Source: Kineosporia succinea (GTDB taxonomy: Bacteria; Actinomycetota; Actinomycetes; Actinomycetales; Kineosporiaceae). From it: a DNA stretch of 64,000 bases. Position numbers and translations under genes: made by a program. The notes below the pieces were generated by a model. The model was not told the origin of the DNA, ran no database searches, and worked only from the letters and a program-made list of their open reading frames with translations. Of the stretch, positions 28,838 to 39,200 are shown one piece after another (position 1 is the stretch's first letter; each line of letters begins with the position of its first letter). The stretch is from NCBI RefSeq assembly GCF_030811555.1, contig NZ_JAUSQZ010000001.1:3159241-3223240 (forward strand). The letters are read 5' to 3'.

Positions 28838-29392
28838 GTGGACGCCTCCGACATGGGCACCGACCTGGAGAAGGTCCTGCTCACCGAGGAACAGATCCAG
28901 AACCGGCTGAACGAGCTGGCCGAGCAGATCGAGACCGACTACGCCGGCCAGGACGTGCTTCTGGTGGGCGTGCTCAAGGGCGCGATCATGGTGATGGCCG
29001 ACCTGAGCCGCACCCTGCACCGCAGCTACGAGACCGACTGGATGGCGGTGTCGTCGTACGGCTCGGGCACCAAGTCGTCCGGGGTGGTCCGCATCCTCAA
29101 AGACCTCGACCGCGACATCAGCGGCCGGCACGTGCTGATCGTCGAGGACATCGTCGACTCCGGCCTGACGCTGTCCTGGCTGATCGCCAACCTGAGCTCG
29201 CGCGGCCCGGCCTCGGTCGAGGTCTGCACGCTCCTGCGCAAGCCCGACGCGATGAAGGTGGACCTCAAGGTCCGCTACGTCGGGTTCGACATACCCAACG
29301 AGTTCGTGGTCGGCTACGGCCTCGACTACGCCGAGCAGTACCGCAACCTCCGGGTGGTGGGCACCCTGGCGGAGCACGTCTACTCGAGCTGA
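28838..29392 (+). CDS. hpt: Hypoxanthine phosphoribosyltransferase
   Basis: A 184-residue type I phosphoribosyltransferase of purine salvage, making IMP and GMP from hypoxanthine or guanine and PRPP. The PRPP-binding loop is [16 protein letters not shown]. The family signature [16 protein letters not shown] and the base-binding region [24 protein letters not shown] are clear. The GTG at 28838 has GGAG five bases upstream; an ATG five codons later (28853) lacks a site. Lying downstream of tilS and upstream of ftsH is the standard bacterial arrangement. Confidence 0.95.
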   Translation: MDASDMGTDLEKVLLTEEQIQNRLNELAEQIETDYAGQDVLLVGVLKGAIMVMADLSRTLHRSYETDWMAVSSYGSGTKSSGVVRILKDLDRDISGRHVLIVEDIVDSGLTLSWLIANLSSRGPASVEVCTLLRKPDAMKVDLKVRYVGFDIPNEFVVGYGLDYAEQYRNLRVVGTLAEHVYSS

Positions 29393-29643
29393 CACCGGCT
29401 GGGCAGAAGCTGTGAGCACGACCGCGGGGGAGATCGGGCGGAACAGTGGGGCGATGTCCTCCGTTCCTCTCTTAGCCACCTGCCGGACGCCGCTCCGTGA
29501 TACGGAGAATCGGTTTCCGGCGGTGGCAACGACTGCCGCGAGCTGTCCATGGACCGGTAGGTCTGTGGGCATCGGTGTACCGTCGTCCTATTGAGCACGA
29601 GCAGGAGGGTCGGGGCCTTGACGGCCCCAGGTGAACACACGGC

Positions 29644-31629
29644 ATGGACGTCAAACGACTGACGCGGGGGCCGGCGATCTGGGTGATCGTCTTCGTGGTC
29701 CTGCTCATCATCGGGGCCCGCGTGTTCGCGCCCAACCAATACGCGAAGATCGACACGTTCCGGGCCATCGAGCTGATCGAGCAGGGCAAGGTCGAGAGCG
29801 CAACCCTGATCGACGGGGACCAGCGCATCGAGCTCACCCTGAAGGCCGGCAACGAGATCAAGGACAAGCTCCAGGTCGAGGCCAACTACATCTCGCAGCG
29901 CGGCGACGAGATGGTGCAGCTGTTGAAGGACAACCCGCCGAGCGAGGGGTTCACCGACGAGGTGCCCCGCACGTCGTGGTGGTCCAGCCTGCTCATCGGC
30001 GTCCTGCCGCTGATCCTGCTGCTCGCCGTGTTCTGGTTCCTGATGGGCCAGATGCAGGGCGGCGGCTCGCGGGTGATGAACTTCGGCAAGTCCCGGGCCC
30101 GGCTGGTCAGCAAGGACACCCCCAAGGTCACCTTCGCCGACGTGGCGGGTGCCGACGAGGCGGTGGAGGAGCTCCACGAGATCAAGGAGTTCCTGGCCGA
30201 GCCGGCCAAGTTCCAGGCCGTCGGCGCCAAGATCCCCAAGGGCGTTCTGCTCTACGGCCAGCCCGGTACCGGTAAGACGCTGCTCGCCCGGGCCGTCGCC
30301 GGTGAGGCCGGTGTGCCGTTCTACTCGATCTCCGGTTCCGACTTCGTCGAGATGTTCGTCGGTGTCGGTGCGTCCCGCGTGCGTGACCTGTTCCAGCAGG
30401 CGAAGGAGAACGCCCCGGCGATCATCTTCGTCGACGAGATCGACGCGGTGGGCCGCCACCGTGGTGCCGGTCTCGGCGGTGGTCACGACGAGCGTGAGCA
30501 GACGCTGAACCAGCTCCTCGTCGAGATGGACGGCTTCGACGTCAAGACCAACGTCATCCTGATCGCGGCCACCAACCGGCCCGACATCCTCGACCCCGCC
30601 CTGCTGCGCCCGGGCCGTTTCGACCGCCAGATCGCGGTCGAGCCGCCGGACATGAAGGGCCGGGTCAAGATCCTCGGCGTCCACTCCAAGGGCAAGCCGA
30701 TGGCTCCCGACGTCGACCTCGAGGGCGTCGCCCGCAAGACCCCCGGGTTCAGCGGTGCCGACCTGGCCAACGTGCTCAACGAGGCCGCCCTGCTGACCGC
30801 CCGGGCCAACGCCCGGGTGATCGACGACCAGGCGCTCGACGAGGCGATCGACCGCGTCATCGCGGGTCCGCAGAAGCGGACCCGGCTGATGAGCGACAAG
30901 GAGAAGAAGATCACCGCGTACCACGAGGGTGGTCACGCGCTGGTGGCGGCGGCGATGAACAACACCGAGCCGGTCACCAAGGTCACGATCCTTCCCCGTG
31001 GTCGCGCCCTCGGCTACACGATGGTGCTCCCGCAGGACGACAAGTACTCCACCACCCGCAACGAGATGCTCGACCAGCTGGCCTACGCGCTCGGCGGCCG
31101 GGTGGCGGAAGAGATCATCTTCCACGACCCGACCACGGGGGCCTCGAACGACATCGAGAAGGCCACCGGCATCGCCCGGTCGATGGTCACCACGCACGGC
31201 ATGTCCGAGCGCATCGGTGCGATCAAGCTGGGCCGCGGCAGCGGTGAGGTCTTCCTGGGCCGCGACATGGGCCACGAGCGCGACTACTCCGAAGAGGTCG
31301 CCGGGGTCGTCGACGACGAGGTGCGCCGCCTGATCGAGGCCGCCCACGACGAGGCCTATCAGGTGCTGATCGAGAACCGCGACGTTCTCGACAGCCTGGT
31401 GCTGACCCTGCTCGAGAAGGAGACGCTGAACCGGGCGGAGCTGGCCGAGATCTTCGCGCCGGTGCGCAAGAGCCCGGTGCGGCCGGTCTGGCTCTCCAGC
31501 GAGCGCCGCGCGGTCTCCGACATCCCGCCCGTGCTCAGCCCGGCCGAGCGCCGGATCGGGCAGAACGGCACGTCGCCCTCCACGGCGTCGGCCAACGGGC
31601 ACGGTGCCGAGCTCGGAGATCTGAACTAA
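29644..31629 (+). CDS. ftsH: ATP-dependent membrane zinc metalloprotease FtsH
   Basis: A 661-residue AAA protease that degrades misfolded membrane and some soluble proteins. Two membrane helices bracket a short external domain (residues 11-28 and about 112-134). The AAA module shows Walker A (GQPGTGKT), Walker B ([11 protein letters not shown]) and the second region of homology ([21 protein letters not shown]). The protease site is [12 protein letters not shown], with a third ligand in the downstream acidic region. The C-terminal 60 residues are a low-complexity tail. An AGGTG precedes the ATG. A terminator and then folE follow. Confidence 0.96.
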   Translation: MDVKRLTRGPAIWVIVFVVLLIIGARVFAPNQYAKIDTFRAIELIEQGKVESATLIDGDQRIELTLKAGNEIKDKLQVEANYISQRGDEMVQLLKDNPPSEGFTDEVPRTSWWSSLLIGVLPLILLLAVFWFLMGQMQGGGSRVMNFGKSRARLVSKDTPKVTFADVAGADEAVEELHEIKEFLAEPAKFQAVGAKIPKGVLLYGQPGTGKTLLARAVAGEAGVPFYSISGSDFVEMFVGVGASRVRDLFQQAKENAPAIIFVDEIDAVGRHRGAGLGGGHDEREQTLNQLLVEMDGFDVKTNVILIAATNRPDILDPALLRPGRFDRQIAVEPPDMKGRVKILGVHSKGKPMAPDVDLEGVARKTPGFSGADLANVLNEAALLTARANARVIDDQALDEAIDRVIAGPQKRTRLMSDKEKKITAYHEGGHALVAAAMNNTEPVTKVTILPRGRALGYTMVLPQDDKYSTTRNEMLDQLAYALGGRVAEEIIFHDPTTGASNDIEKATGIARSMVTTHGMSERIGAIKLGRGSGEVFLGRDMGHERDYSEEVAGVVDDEVRRLIEAAHDEAYQVLIENRDVLDSLVLTLLEKETLNRAELAEIFAPVRKSPVRPVWLSSERRAVSDIPPVLSPAERRIGQNGTSPSTASANGHGAELGDLN

Positions 31630-31644
31630 GTTCTAGGCGAACAG

Positions 31645-31680
31645 AGTCCCCGTAGGTTCCTCACGGAACCTGCGGGGACT
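31645..31680 (+). terminator. Hairpin terminator between ftsH and folE
   Basis: A 16-bp stem with one G-T wobble pairs 31645-31660 with 31665-31680 around a four-base loop and is followed by TTTC. It separates ftsH from the folate operon, although read-through is possible since folE begins 68 bp later. Confidence 0.82.
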
Positions 31681-31748
31681 TTCGACTTGAGAACGGCGTA
31701 CGGGGCGCCGGACTCGTCCCGAACATTGCCCGACCACTGGAGAACGAC

Positions 31749-32348
31749 GTGGCAGACGAGCTGGACCCGGCCGACAACGCGGTAGACACCGGCCGCATCG
31801 AGAAGGCGGTGCGCGAGATCCTGGTCGCGATCGGCGAGGACCCCGATCGCGACGGTCTGCTCGACACGCCGGCCCGGGTGGCCCGTGCCTACGCCGAGAT
31901 GTTCGCCGGCCTCCGCCAGGACCCGGCCGACGTGCTGTCCACCACCTTCGACCTCGGTCACGAGGAGATGGTGATGGTGCGCGACATCGAGCTGTACTCC
32001 TGCTGCGAGCACCACCTGGTGCCGTTCCACGGGGTGGCGCACGTCGGCTACATCCCCAGCGCCGACGGCCGCATCACCGGGCTGAGCAAGCTGGCCCGCC
32101 TGGTCGACGTCTACGCCAAGCGTCCGCAGGTGCAGGAACGGCTCACCACCCAGGTCGCCGACGCCCTGGTCGAGCACCTCCGGCCCCGTGGCGTGATCGT
32201 GGTCCTGGAATGTGAGCACCTCTGCATGTCGATGCGTGGCGTGCGCAAGCCGGGCTCGCGTACCGTGACGTCCGCGGTGCGTGGCCAGCTGCGCGACCCC
32301 GCGACCCGCGCCGAGGCGATGAGCCTGATCCTCGCGCACACCCGCTGA
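31749..32348 (+). CDS. folE: GTP cyclohydrolase I
   Basis: A 199-residue type I enzyme that opens GTP to dihydroneopterin triphosphate, the first step of folate synthesis. The zinc and substrate motifs are present: [21 protein letters not shown] (zinc Cys and His), [23 protein letters not shown] and CLHMSMRGV-like [14 protein letters not shown]. The GTG start is preceded by GGAG. It opens the folE-folP-folBK-DUF3180 cluster, with 22 bp to folP. Confidence 0.95.
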   Translation: MADELDPADNAVDTGRIEKAVREILVAIGEDPDRDGLLDTPARVARAYAEMFAGLRQDPADVLSTTFDLGHEEMVMVRDIELYSCCEHHLVPFHGVAHVGYIPSADGRITGLSKLARLVDVYAKRPQVQERLTTQVADALVEHLRPRGVIVVLECEHLCMSMRGVRKPGSRTVTSAVRGQLRDPATRAEAMSLILAHTR

Positions 32349-32370
32349 TCCCTCCGACAGGAAAGTAGAC

Positions 32371-33279
32371 GTGACCGACATCCCGGGACCCGCGCTGCCC
32401 GGCCTGACCACACCGTCCTCACGCACCCTGGTCATGGGCGTTCTCAACGTCACGCCCGACTCGTTCAGCGACGGCGGGCGATGGCTCGACCCGGGCGCCG
32501 CGGTGGCGCACGGTCTGGAACTGCGGGCGCAGGGCGCTGACCTGGTCGACGTCGGTGGCGAGTCCACCCGGCCGGGGGCCGAGCGGGTCTCCGAGGCCGA
32601 GGAGCTGCGCCGCACCGTTCCGGTGGTGCGCGCCCTCGCCGACCAGGGTGTCGTGGTCAGCATCGACACGATGCGCGCGAGCGTGGCCCGGGCCGCCCTG
32701 GAGGCGGGCGCGGTGCTGCTGAACGACGTCAGCGGTGGCCGCTGGGACACCGCGATGCCGGCGCTCGTGGCCGAGAGCGGCGCGCCGTTCGTGGCCATGC
32801 ACTGGCGCGGTGTGCAGGCGCTCGGCCGGGCCGAGCACGATCTGGCCGCGCGTTACGACGACGTGGTGGCCGAGGTCGGGGCCGAGCTCACCCGGGCCCT
32901 CGACGAACTGGTGGCGGCGGGGGTCGACCCGTCGCAGGTGGTGCTCGATCCCGGTCTCGGCTTCAGCAAGAACGCCGAGCACAACTGGGAACTGCTGGCC
33001 CATCTCGACGCGCTGGCCCACCTGCGTCGGCCGGTGCTGGTCGGGGCCTCGCGCAAGCGGTTCCTGGGCAGTCTGCTGGCCGGGCCGGACGCGGCGCCGG
33101 CGCCGGTGGAGGAGCGCGACGACGCCACGGCGGCGGTCAGCACGCTGGCCGCGCTGGCGGGTGTGTGGTGCGTGCGGGTGCACGCGGTACGGGCGAGTGT
33201 GGACGCGGTCCGGGTCGGCGCGGCCGTCCGGCAGCATCAGCGGGCGGGTTCGGGAAGGACAGCGGGGACAGCACTGTGA
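32371..33279 (+). CDS. folP: Dihydropteroate synthase
   Basis: A 302-residue TIM-barrel enzyme that joins hydroxymethyl-dihydropterin pyrophosphate to p-aminobenzoate and is the sulfonamide target. Signature blocks are MGVLNVTPDSFSDGG, DVGGESTRPGAERV, SIDTMRASVARAAL, LLNDVSGG, VLDPGLGFSKNAEHNW and VGASRKRFLG. AGGAAAG lies upstream of the GTG. The stop codon overlaps the next start in a GTGA tetranucleotide, so folP and the folB-folK fusion are translationally coupled. Confidence 0.95.
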   Translation: MTDIPGPALPGLTTPSSRTLVMGVLNVTPDSFSDGGRWLDPGAAVAHGLELRAQGADLVDVGGESTRPGAERVSEAEELRRTVPVVRALADQGVVVSIDTMRASVARAALEAGAVLLNDVSGGRWDTAMPALVAESGAPFVAMHWRGVQALGRAEHDLAARYDDVVAEVGAELTRALDELVAAGVDPSQVVLDPGLGFSKNAEHNWELLAHLDALAHLRRPVLVGASRKRFLGSLLAGPDAAPAPVEERDDATAAVSTLAALAGVWCVRVHAVRASVDAVRVGAAVRQHQRAGSGRTAGTAL

Positions 33280-34226
33280 GTTCCGGGATGGGCTTCGGCC
33301 CGATCACCTCGCCCTCGGGGCGGTTGCTCGACCAGATCCGGCTCTCCGGCGTCACCGCCCGGGGCACGCACGGGGTCTTCGACTTCGAGCGGCGCGAGGG
33401 GCAGGACTTCGTGATCGACGTGGTCCTGCACACCGACATCGCGCCCGCCGCGGCGAGCGACGACCTGACGAAGACCACGCACTACGGCGAGCTCGCGGGC
33501 ACGGTCGCCGACATCGTGCGGGGTGAGCCGGTCGACCTGATCGAGACCCTGGCCGAGCGCATCGCACTGGCCTGCCTGCAGCCGCCGGGTGTGATCGCGG
33601 CCGACGTCGCCGTGCACAAGCCCCAGGCCCCGATCGAAGAGACGTTCGGGGACGTGGTGGTCGCCATCCGTCGCGAGCGCACTGTTCTCCTCGAGAGGGC
33701 TCCGGCCGAACCGGTGCCGGTGGTGCTGGCCCTGGGCACGAACATGGGTGACCGGCTGATGATCCTGCGGGGCGCCGTGAGCGACCTGCGCGAGACCGAG
33801 GGCCTGGAGGTCGACGTGCTCTCGCCGGTGATCCAGACCGACCCGGTGGGCGGCCCGGAGCAGCCCGACTACCTCAACGCCGTGGTGCTGTGCACCACCA
33901 CGCTGAGCGCCTACGACCTGCTGGCCGCCTGCAACCGGATCGAGGCCGGGTTCGGCCGCGAGCGCACGGTGCGGTGGGGCCCGCGCACCCTCGACATCGA
34001 CGTGATCAGCTACGGCGACCTGCGCAGCTACGACGAGAAGCTGACACTGCCGCACCCGCGCGCGCACGAGCGGGCGTTCGTGCTGGCGCCCTGGCTGGCC
34101 GCCGACCCTCAGGCCTCGCTGCTCACCGAGCGCGGCACCGAGAAGGTCACGGTCCTGCTCGACGGGGCGCCCGACCGGATCTCGCTGCGGCAGCGGCCGG
34201 AACTGACGCTGGAGCACTGGGCGTGA
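33276..34226 (+). CDS. folBK: Fused dihydroneopterin aldolase and HPPK (FolB-FolK)
   Basis: A 316-residue bifunctional folate enzyme. Residues 10-130 are FolB, which converts dihydroneopterin to 6-hydroxymethyl-dihydropterin: IRLSGVTARGTHGVFDFERREGQ-type start, then TTHYGELAG and LIETLAERIAL. Residues 147-316 are FolK, which pyrophosphorylates that product: ALGTNMGDRLMILRGAV, then TVRWGPRTLDIDVISYGD and LPHPRAHERAFVLAPW. The GTG at 33276 gives a 4-bp overlap with folP. Many actinobacteria keep the two as separate neighbouring genes; here one chain holds consecutive steps. DUF3180 overlaps its end by 4 bp. Confidence 0.92.
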   Translation: MSSGMGFGPITSPSGRLLDQIRLSGVTARGTHGVFDFERREGQDFVIDVVLHTDIAPAAASDDLTKTTHYGELAGTVADIVRGEPVDLIETLAERIALACLQPPGVIAADVAVHKPQAPIEETFGDVVVAIRRERTVLLERAPAEPVPVVLALGTNMGDRLMILRGAVSDLRETEGLEVDVLSPVIQTDPVGGPEQPDYLNAVVLCTTTLSAYDLLAACNRIEAGFGRERTVRWGPRTLDIDVISYGDLRSYDEKLTLPHPRAHERAFVLAPWLAADPQASLLTERGTEKVTVLLDGAPDRISLRQRPELTLEHWA

Positions 34227-34699
34227 GGGCCGCCCGGATCGGCCGCGCGCTGCTGATCGGCGTGGCCTCGGCCGTGATCTTCTGGGTGCTGCTCGACACC
34301 TGGACCGGGCAGGGGCACGAGGCCCCGCCGTTGCCGTGGACCTCGGTGTTCGGTGTCGTGGCGCTGTTCCTGGTGGTGTTCGCGGCCGGGCTGCCGATGC
34401 GCCGCTGGCAGCGCACCGACCCGGGCGACCGCAAGGACGTGCGGCGGCCGATCGATCCGCTGGTCGCGGCACGCACCGCGGTGCTGGCCAAGGCGGCGGC
34501 CTACGGCGGTGCGGTCATCTTCGGCTGGTATCTGGCCCAGGGTCTGCTCCTGCTGCCCGACCTGGTGGGCGACCGGCTCGACCGCTTCATCCTGGCGCTG
34601 ATCGCGGCGGTGTCCGCGGTCGCTCTGAGCGTCACCGGATTCGTGGTGCAGAAATGGTGCAGAGTGCCCCCGGATGACGACGAGTCGAAGTCTGATTGA
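34223..34699 (+). CDS. DUF3180 membrane protein
   Basis: A 158-residue membrane protein with four predicted helices (LLIGVASAVIFWVLLDTW, TSVFGVVALFLVVFAAGLP, AYGGAVIFGWYLAQGLLLLP, FILALIAAVSAVALSVTGFVV). It ends in an acidic tail (DDDESKSD). DUF3180 genes habitually follow folK in actinobacteria. Their function is unknown, and the linkage hints only loosely at folate metabolism or envelope. The GTG start sits inside the folBK stop (GTGA), so it is coupled to that gene. Confidence 0.87.
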   Translation: MRAARIGRALLIGVASAVIFWVLLDTWTGQGHEAPPLPWTSVFGVVALFLVVFAAGLPMRRWQRTDPGDRKDVRRPIDPLVAARTAVLAKAAAYGGAVIFGWYLAQGLLLLPDLVGDRLDRFILALIAAVSAVALSVTGFVVQKWCRVPPDDDESKSD

Positions 34700-34884
34700 G
34701 AGATGCCTGTGGCCCGAGTGGGCCACGAACCTCCCGCCAGTGTGAAAACCCCTGGGCGGGAGGGTGACAGGTAGATCGGCCGAACGGCCATTCCTGTTGG
34801 TATGGGCGCTGCTGCACCCGCGCGTAACTACCCTGGGTACCCGATCGTAAACACAACGCGGTCATCGATCCCAGGAGACACCCC

Positions 34885-36213
34885 TTGCCCTCTGCAGCCC
34901 TGTCTGCGCCCGGCGCCGTGCCCTTGGCGTCGGGCCCACTGGACGTGGTCAATGCGTTCGTCCCCTGGGACTCGGTTCAGGACCTGCGCGCCTGGATGCC
35001 GCTGGGGGTCGCGGGGGTCATCGTCTGGAGCTTGTGGATCTACCGCTGGGTGCTGTCCCGGGCCTATCGCCCCGTCAGCAACCTGTACCGCACCAGCACG
35101 TCGGTGGTCGTGCCGTCGTTCCGTGAGGACGTCGAGATCCTGCGCCGCTGCCTGGCGACCTGGCTGGAGCAGAACCCGTCCGAGCTGATCGTGGTGCCGG
35201 ACGTCGAGGACGTCGAGTGCATCGAGATGCTCAACCGGGTCGGTGACCCGCGTCTGCGCGTGCTGCCGTTCGCGCACCAGGGCAAGCGCTCGGCGCTCGG
35301 GGTGGGGATCCGGGCCGCACGCGGTGAGGTGCTGGTGCTGACCGACTCCGACACCGCCTGGGAGCCGGGGCTGCTCGACGCGGTGCAGATGCCGTTCCAG
35401 GACCCGGCCGTGGGCGCGGTCGCCACCCAGCAGAAGGTCTACAAGCGCTGGTCGAGCGTGTGGCGGGTGATCGCGGACTGGATCATCGACCTGCGGTACT
35501 ACGACTACGTGCCGGCGATGGGTCGCGCCGGGGGTGTCATCTGCGTGTCCGGCCGTACCGCGGCCTACCGTCGCGAGGCCGTGCTGCCGGTGCTGCCGAA
35601 CCTGGAGCACGAGTTCTTCCTGGGGCGCCGCTGCATCTCCGGTGACGACGGCCGGCTGACCTGGCTGGTGCTGGCCTCCGGCTACCAGACCGTGTTCCAG
35701 TCGAGCGCCCAGGCGATGTCGATGTTCCCGGCCAACTTCGCCGGGTTCGTGAAGCAGCGCATCCGCTGGAGCCGTAACTCCTACCGCTGCTACCTGACCG
35801 CGCTCTGGAAGGGCTGGCTGCGCGACGTGCCGTTCGTCTCCAAGATCACCGTGCTGCAGATCCTGCTCACGCCGGTCACCATGGGCATGGCCCTGACCTA
35901 CCTGGTGCTCTCGCGCATGGCCCCGGGCTGGCAGGGCGTGGTGCTGGCGTTGTGCTGGCTGATGGCGGGCCGCCTGGTGCGCAGCGTCTCGCACCTGCGC
36001 CGGCACCCGGCCGACATCATCCTGCTGCCGGTGGTGACGCTGGTGGTCATCCTGATCTCGCTGCCGATCAAGCTGTACGCCTTCGTCACGATGAACAAGC
36101 AGGGCTGGCTCACCCGCAACAGCGACCAGATCGGTGGCGACGGCCAGGACAACGCCTCGCTCGGGGTCAGCGTCGACGAGACCGGCCGCGGGGTGGTTCT
36201 CGATGTCCGGTAA
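34885..36213 (+). CDS. Processive family 2 glycosyltransferase (hyaluronan/NodC-like polysaccharide synthase)
   Basis: A 442-residue integral membrane GT2. One N-terminal helix (about residues 40-58) is followed by the catalytic domain and then three or four C-terminal helices (about 312-410). Synthase motifs are present in order: TSVVVPSFRED, HQGKRSAL, LVLTDSDTAWEP (DxD for the nucleotide-sugar metal), GRAGGVICVSGRTAAYRRE, SGDDGRLTW (catalytic base region) and KQRIRWSRN (the QxxRW product-binding motif). This set marks enzymes that build and export beta-linked polymers such as hyaluronan, chitin oligomers, cellulose or alginate. The sugar cannot be read. The TTG start has AGGAG seven bases upstream. 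Its end overlaps the next gene by 11 bp. Confidence 0.88.
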   Translation: MPSAALSAPGAVPLASGPLDVVNAFVPWDSVQDLRAWMPLGVAGVIVWSLWIYRWVLSRAYRPVSNLYRTSTSVVVPSFREDVEILRRCLATWLEQNPSELIVVPDVEDVECIEMLNRVGDPRLRVLPFAHQGKRSALGVGIRAARGEVLVLTDSDTAWEPGLLDAVQMPFQDPAVGAVATQQKVYKRWSSVWRVIADWIIDLRYYDYVPAMGRAGGVICVSGRTAAYRREAVLPVLPNLEHEFFLGRRCISGDDGRLTWLVLASGYQTVFQSSAQAMSMFPANFAGFVKQRIRWSRNSYRCYLTALWKGWLRDVPFVSKITVLQILLTPVTMGMALTYLVLSRMAPGWQGVVLALCWLMAGRLVRSVSHLRRHPADIILLPVVTLVVILISLPIKLYAFVTMNKQGWLTRNSDQIGGDGQDNASLGVSVDETGRGVVLDVR

Positions 36214-39200
36214 GACGTTCCGCCGGATCGCGGTGGGCGGCGCGGTGGCCGGGGTCCTGGTCGCCGCGTTCGGCGTGTCCACGGTCACCGCCGCCCCGCG
36301 CTCCGCCACGACGGCCCCCGCCGACGGCCCGGTGCTCGCCGCGAAGGCGGCCCGCGCCGATCCGCTGCACCAGGCCGAGCTGGTCACGGGGGAGGACCAG
36401 CGGGTCACCCGGGCGCTGCTGACCCCGGCCGTGCGCAAGGAGAAGGGCGCCGGCACGGGGCCCTACCGGGCGCGCTCGAACGGCCAGTACACGCTGGTGC
36501 TGACCGCCCGTAAGCGGCCCTACAGCTGGGACGACCTGCGAAAGCTGTCGCCGGACAAGCTGGTTCCGCAGGCCGACGGTTCCTTCCTGCTGCGGGAGCA
36601 CGTGCTGGTCGGGCCGGGGGCCACCCTGGCGATCAGCCCGAGCCGCCCGCTGAGGATCAAGATGAGTTCGGGTCCCGACGGTTTCGTCTCGATCGTCACC
36701 GACGGCGGCCGGCTGCGCCTGAACGGCACGGCCACGGCGCCGATCTCGATCCTGAGCTGGGACGAGTCGCACGGCAAGCCCGACCAGAAGCTCGGCGACG
36801 GACGGGCCTACGTGCGAGCCAGCGGCCAGCTGCAGGCGACCTGGACGAAGTTCAGCCGGCTCGGTTTCTGGAGCGGGCGCACCGGGGGTGTGGCCGTGGT
36901 CGCCTCCTCGTCGCTGCCCACCACGAACCTCAGCACCAGCGCCGCGACGGGCGTCACCGACGACCCGGTCGCGCAGCGCGCGGCGAGCCACACCGACATC
37001 CTGCCCGCGGGCAAGACGCCCACCACGGTGCAGGACGAGACGGCGTCGTTCACGTCGTCGATCAGTGACTCCTCCATGACCGGAAACGCTTTCGGGCTGT
37101 TCCTGTCCGGCTCGTCCGGCCCGCAGGTGACCAAGACGGTGATCAGCAAGAGCCTGGTCGACGGCCTGGTGCTGCACCGCAACGTGTCCACCGCGACGAT
37201 CCGCGACGTGAAGGTCGAACTGTCGGCCGTCGACGGCGTGGTCATCAACCGCAACGTCGAGGGCACGGTGCTCACGCAGCTGGACGTGCAGCGCAACGGC
37301 CGTGACGGGGTCGTGCTCAACGGCAGTCCGCTGGCCGACGGGCCCTCACCCAGTGGCGCGTCCACGCGTCCGTTCGGCAACAACGTCCTGACCACCAGCA
37401 AGAGCACCGGCAACGGACGCATCGGGGTGCACGTCGCCGGCGGCGTCGCGATCACCGTGCAGGGAAACACCGTGACCGGTGGGCATTCCGGCATCGTGGT
37501 CTCGGACCAGGCCCGCGACGTCACGGTGAACAGCAACACGGTCAAGGACACCTCGGTCAACGGTATCCAGGTGCGCGACGACTCACACGCCGAGCTCACG
37601 TCGAACAACGTGATCGGGTCGGCCACCGGGGTGCACATCCGGGACGCGGTGGCGACGTTGCGCGACAACTCCACCTCGGGCGTGACGCTGCACGCGTTCA
37701 CGTTCGTCGGGCACGTGGCCGGCAGCCGGGCCGACGGCAACCAGTTGCGCGGCTCGGGCACCTCGGCCGTGGACCTGGTGCGGGTCAGCGGTGACGAGCC
37801 GAAGGTGACCGACACCGACGACTCCGGCTGGTCGAAGACCGTCACCAAGGACTCGCTCGTCAGCATTCTCCTGCATCCGCTCACGATGGTCTGGATCGGT
37901 GTCGGCATCCTGCTGCTCCTGATGAGCCGTCCCCGGCGCGGTACCCGTACCCCCTACCTGGCTGATCCTCTGATCTCGCGGGTCGGGCCGGTGGGTGGTC
38001 ACCTCCCGGCGGTGCAGTCGGTCGGGAATGCGGAGACGGCGGTGGAAATGCACGCGCTGCCGTCGGAAACGTCTCGACAGCCGAAAACCGCCCGGCACCC
38101 CGAATTCGCCCCGCACTCCGAGACTGTCCGGCACCCCGAATTCGCCCCGCTCCCCGAGACTGTCCGGCACGCCGAGACTGCCCAGAACGCCGAGACCGTG
38201 CGGATGACGCCGGTCGCGGCCTCGCCGCTCGCCAGGACCCAGCCCCACCCGGAGCCCGCCCTGGCCGCCGCCGGCAACGGTGTCGGTGCCGGCGCCGGAT
38301 CGGCTGGTTCAGCCGGCGCCGGTTCGGCCGGCCCCACGATGCGTGGCCCGGAGACGCCACGCCGGGAACGTGGGCGTTCGCAGACGGGTGCCCAGGGGCA
38401 GGCCGGTCGCGAGTCGACGAGGCGAGAGACCGTCGCCCGCGAAGCGGCCGCCCGGGAACACACAGCCCGGCAAGCAGCCCGGGAAGCGGCAGCCCAGGAA
38501 CACGCGGTCCGGGAAGCGGCCGCCCGGGAACACGCAGCTCGGGACGCGGCGGCGCGGGAACACGCGGCGCGGGAACACGCGGCGCGGGAACACGCGGTCC
38601 GGGAAGGGGCGGCGCGGGAACACGCGGCGCGGGAACACGCGGTCCGGGAAGGGGCGGCGCGGGAACACGCGGCTCGGGAACACGCAGCTCGGGAACAGGC
38701 AGCCCGGGAACAGGCAGCCCGGGAACAGGGAGCCCAGGAAGCAGCGGCCCAGGATACGACAACCCGGCAGAGCAGCACCCGGCAGAGCGCCACCCGGGAG
38801 ACGTCAGCCCAGGAGGCAGCGTCGGCGCCGACGAGCCGCAATCCGGAACCGGCCTCCCGCTACCGTCCGCGCAGTGCGACCCCGTCCCCGGCGACCCCCG
38901 GCGACCGGCCACGCCGAGCCCGGACGGACTCTCCCACCCGCGACCAGTCCACCCAGCCTGACCAGGGCAGCGCCCAGCCCGCCCGGATCAGCGAGGCCGG
39001 CGTCCCTCGTCCCACCCCGGCCCGACCCTTGGTGCCGGGTCTGCAGCCGAGGCGAGCACAACGTCCGCAAGCAGTGAGGCCCGGAAACCCCGCCGACCAC
39101 CCGGGCCACCGCGCCACCCCTCACCACACCGGCAGCCAGCACCCGAACAGCCAGCACCCGAACAACCAGCACCCGAACAACCAGCACGTCGGCACCCGAG

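Noticed and set aside
38445-38760. Short regular repeats that could suggest a CRISPR array
   Set aside because: Units are contiguous 15-bp in-frame repeats without unique spacers, and no cas genes are present.
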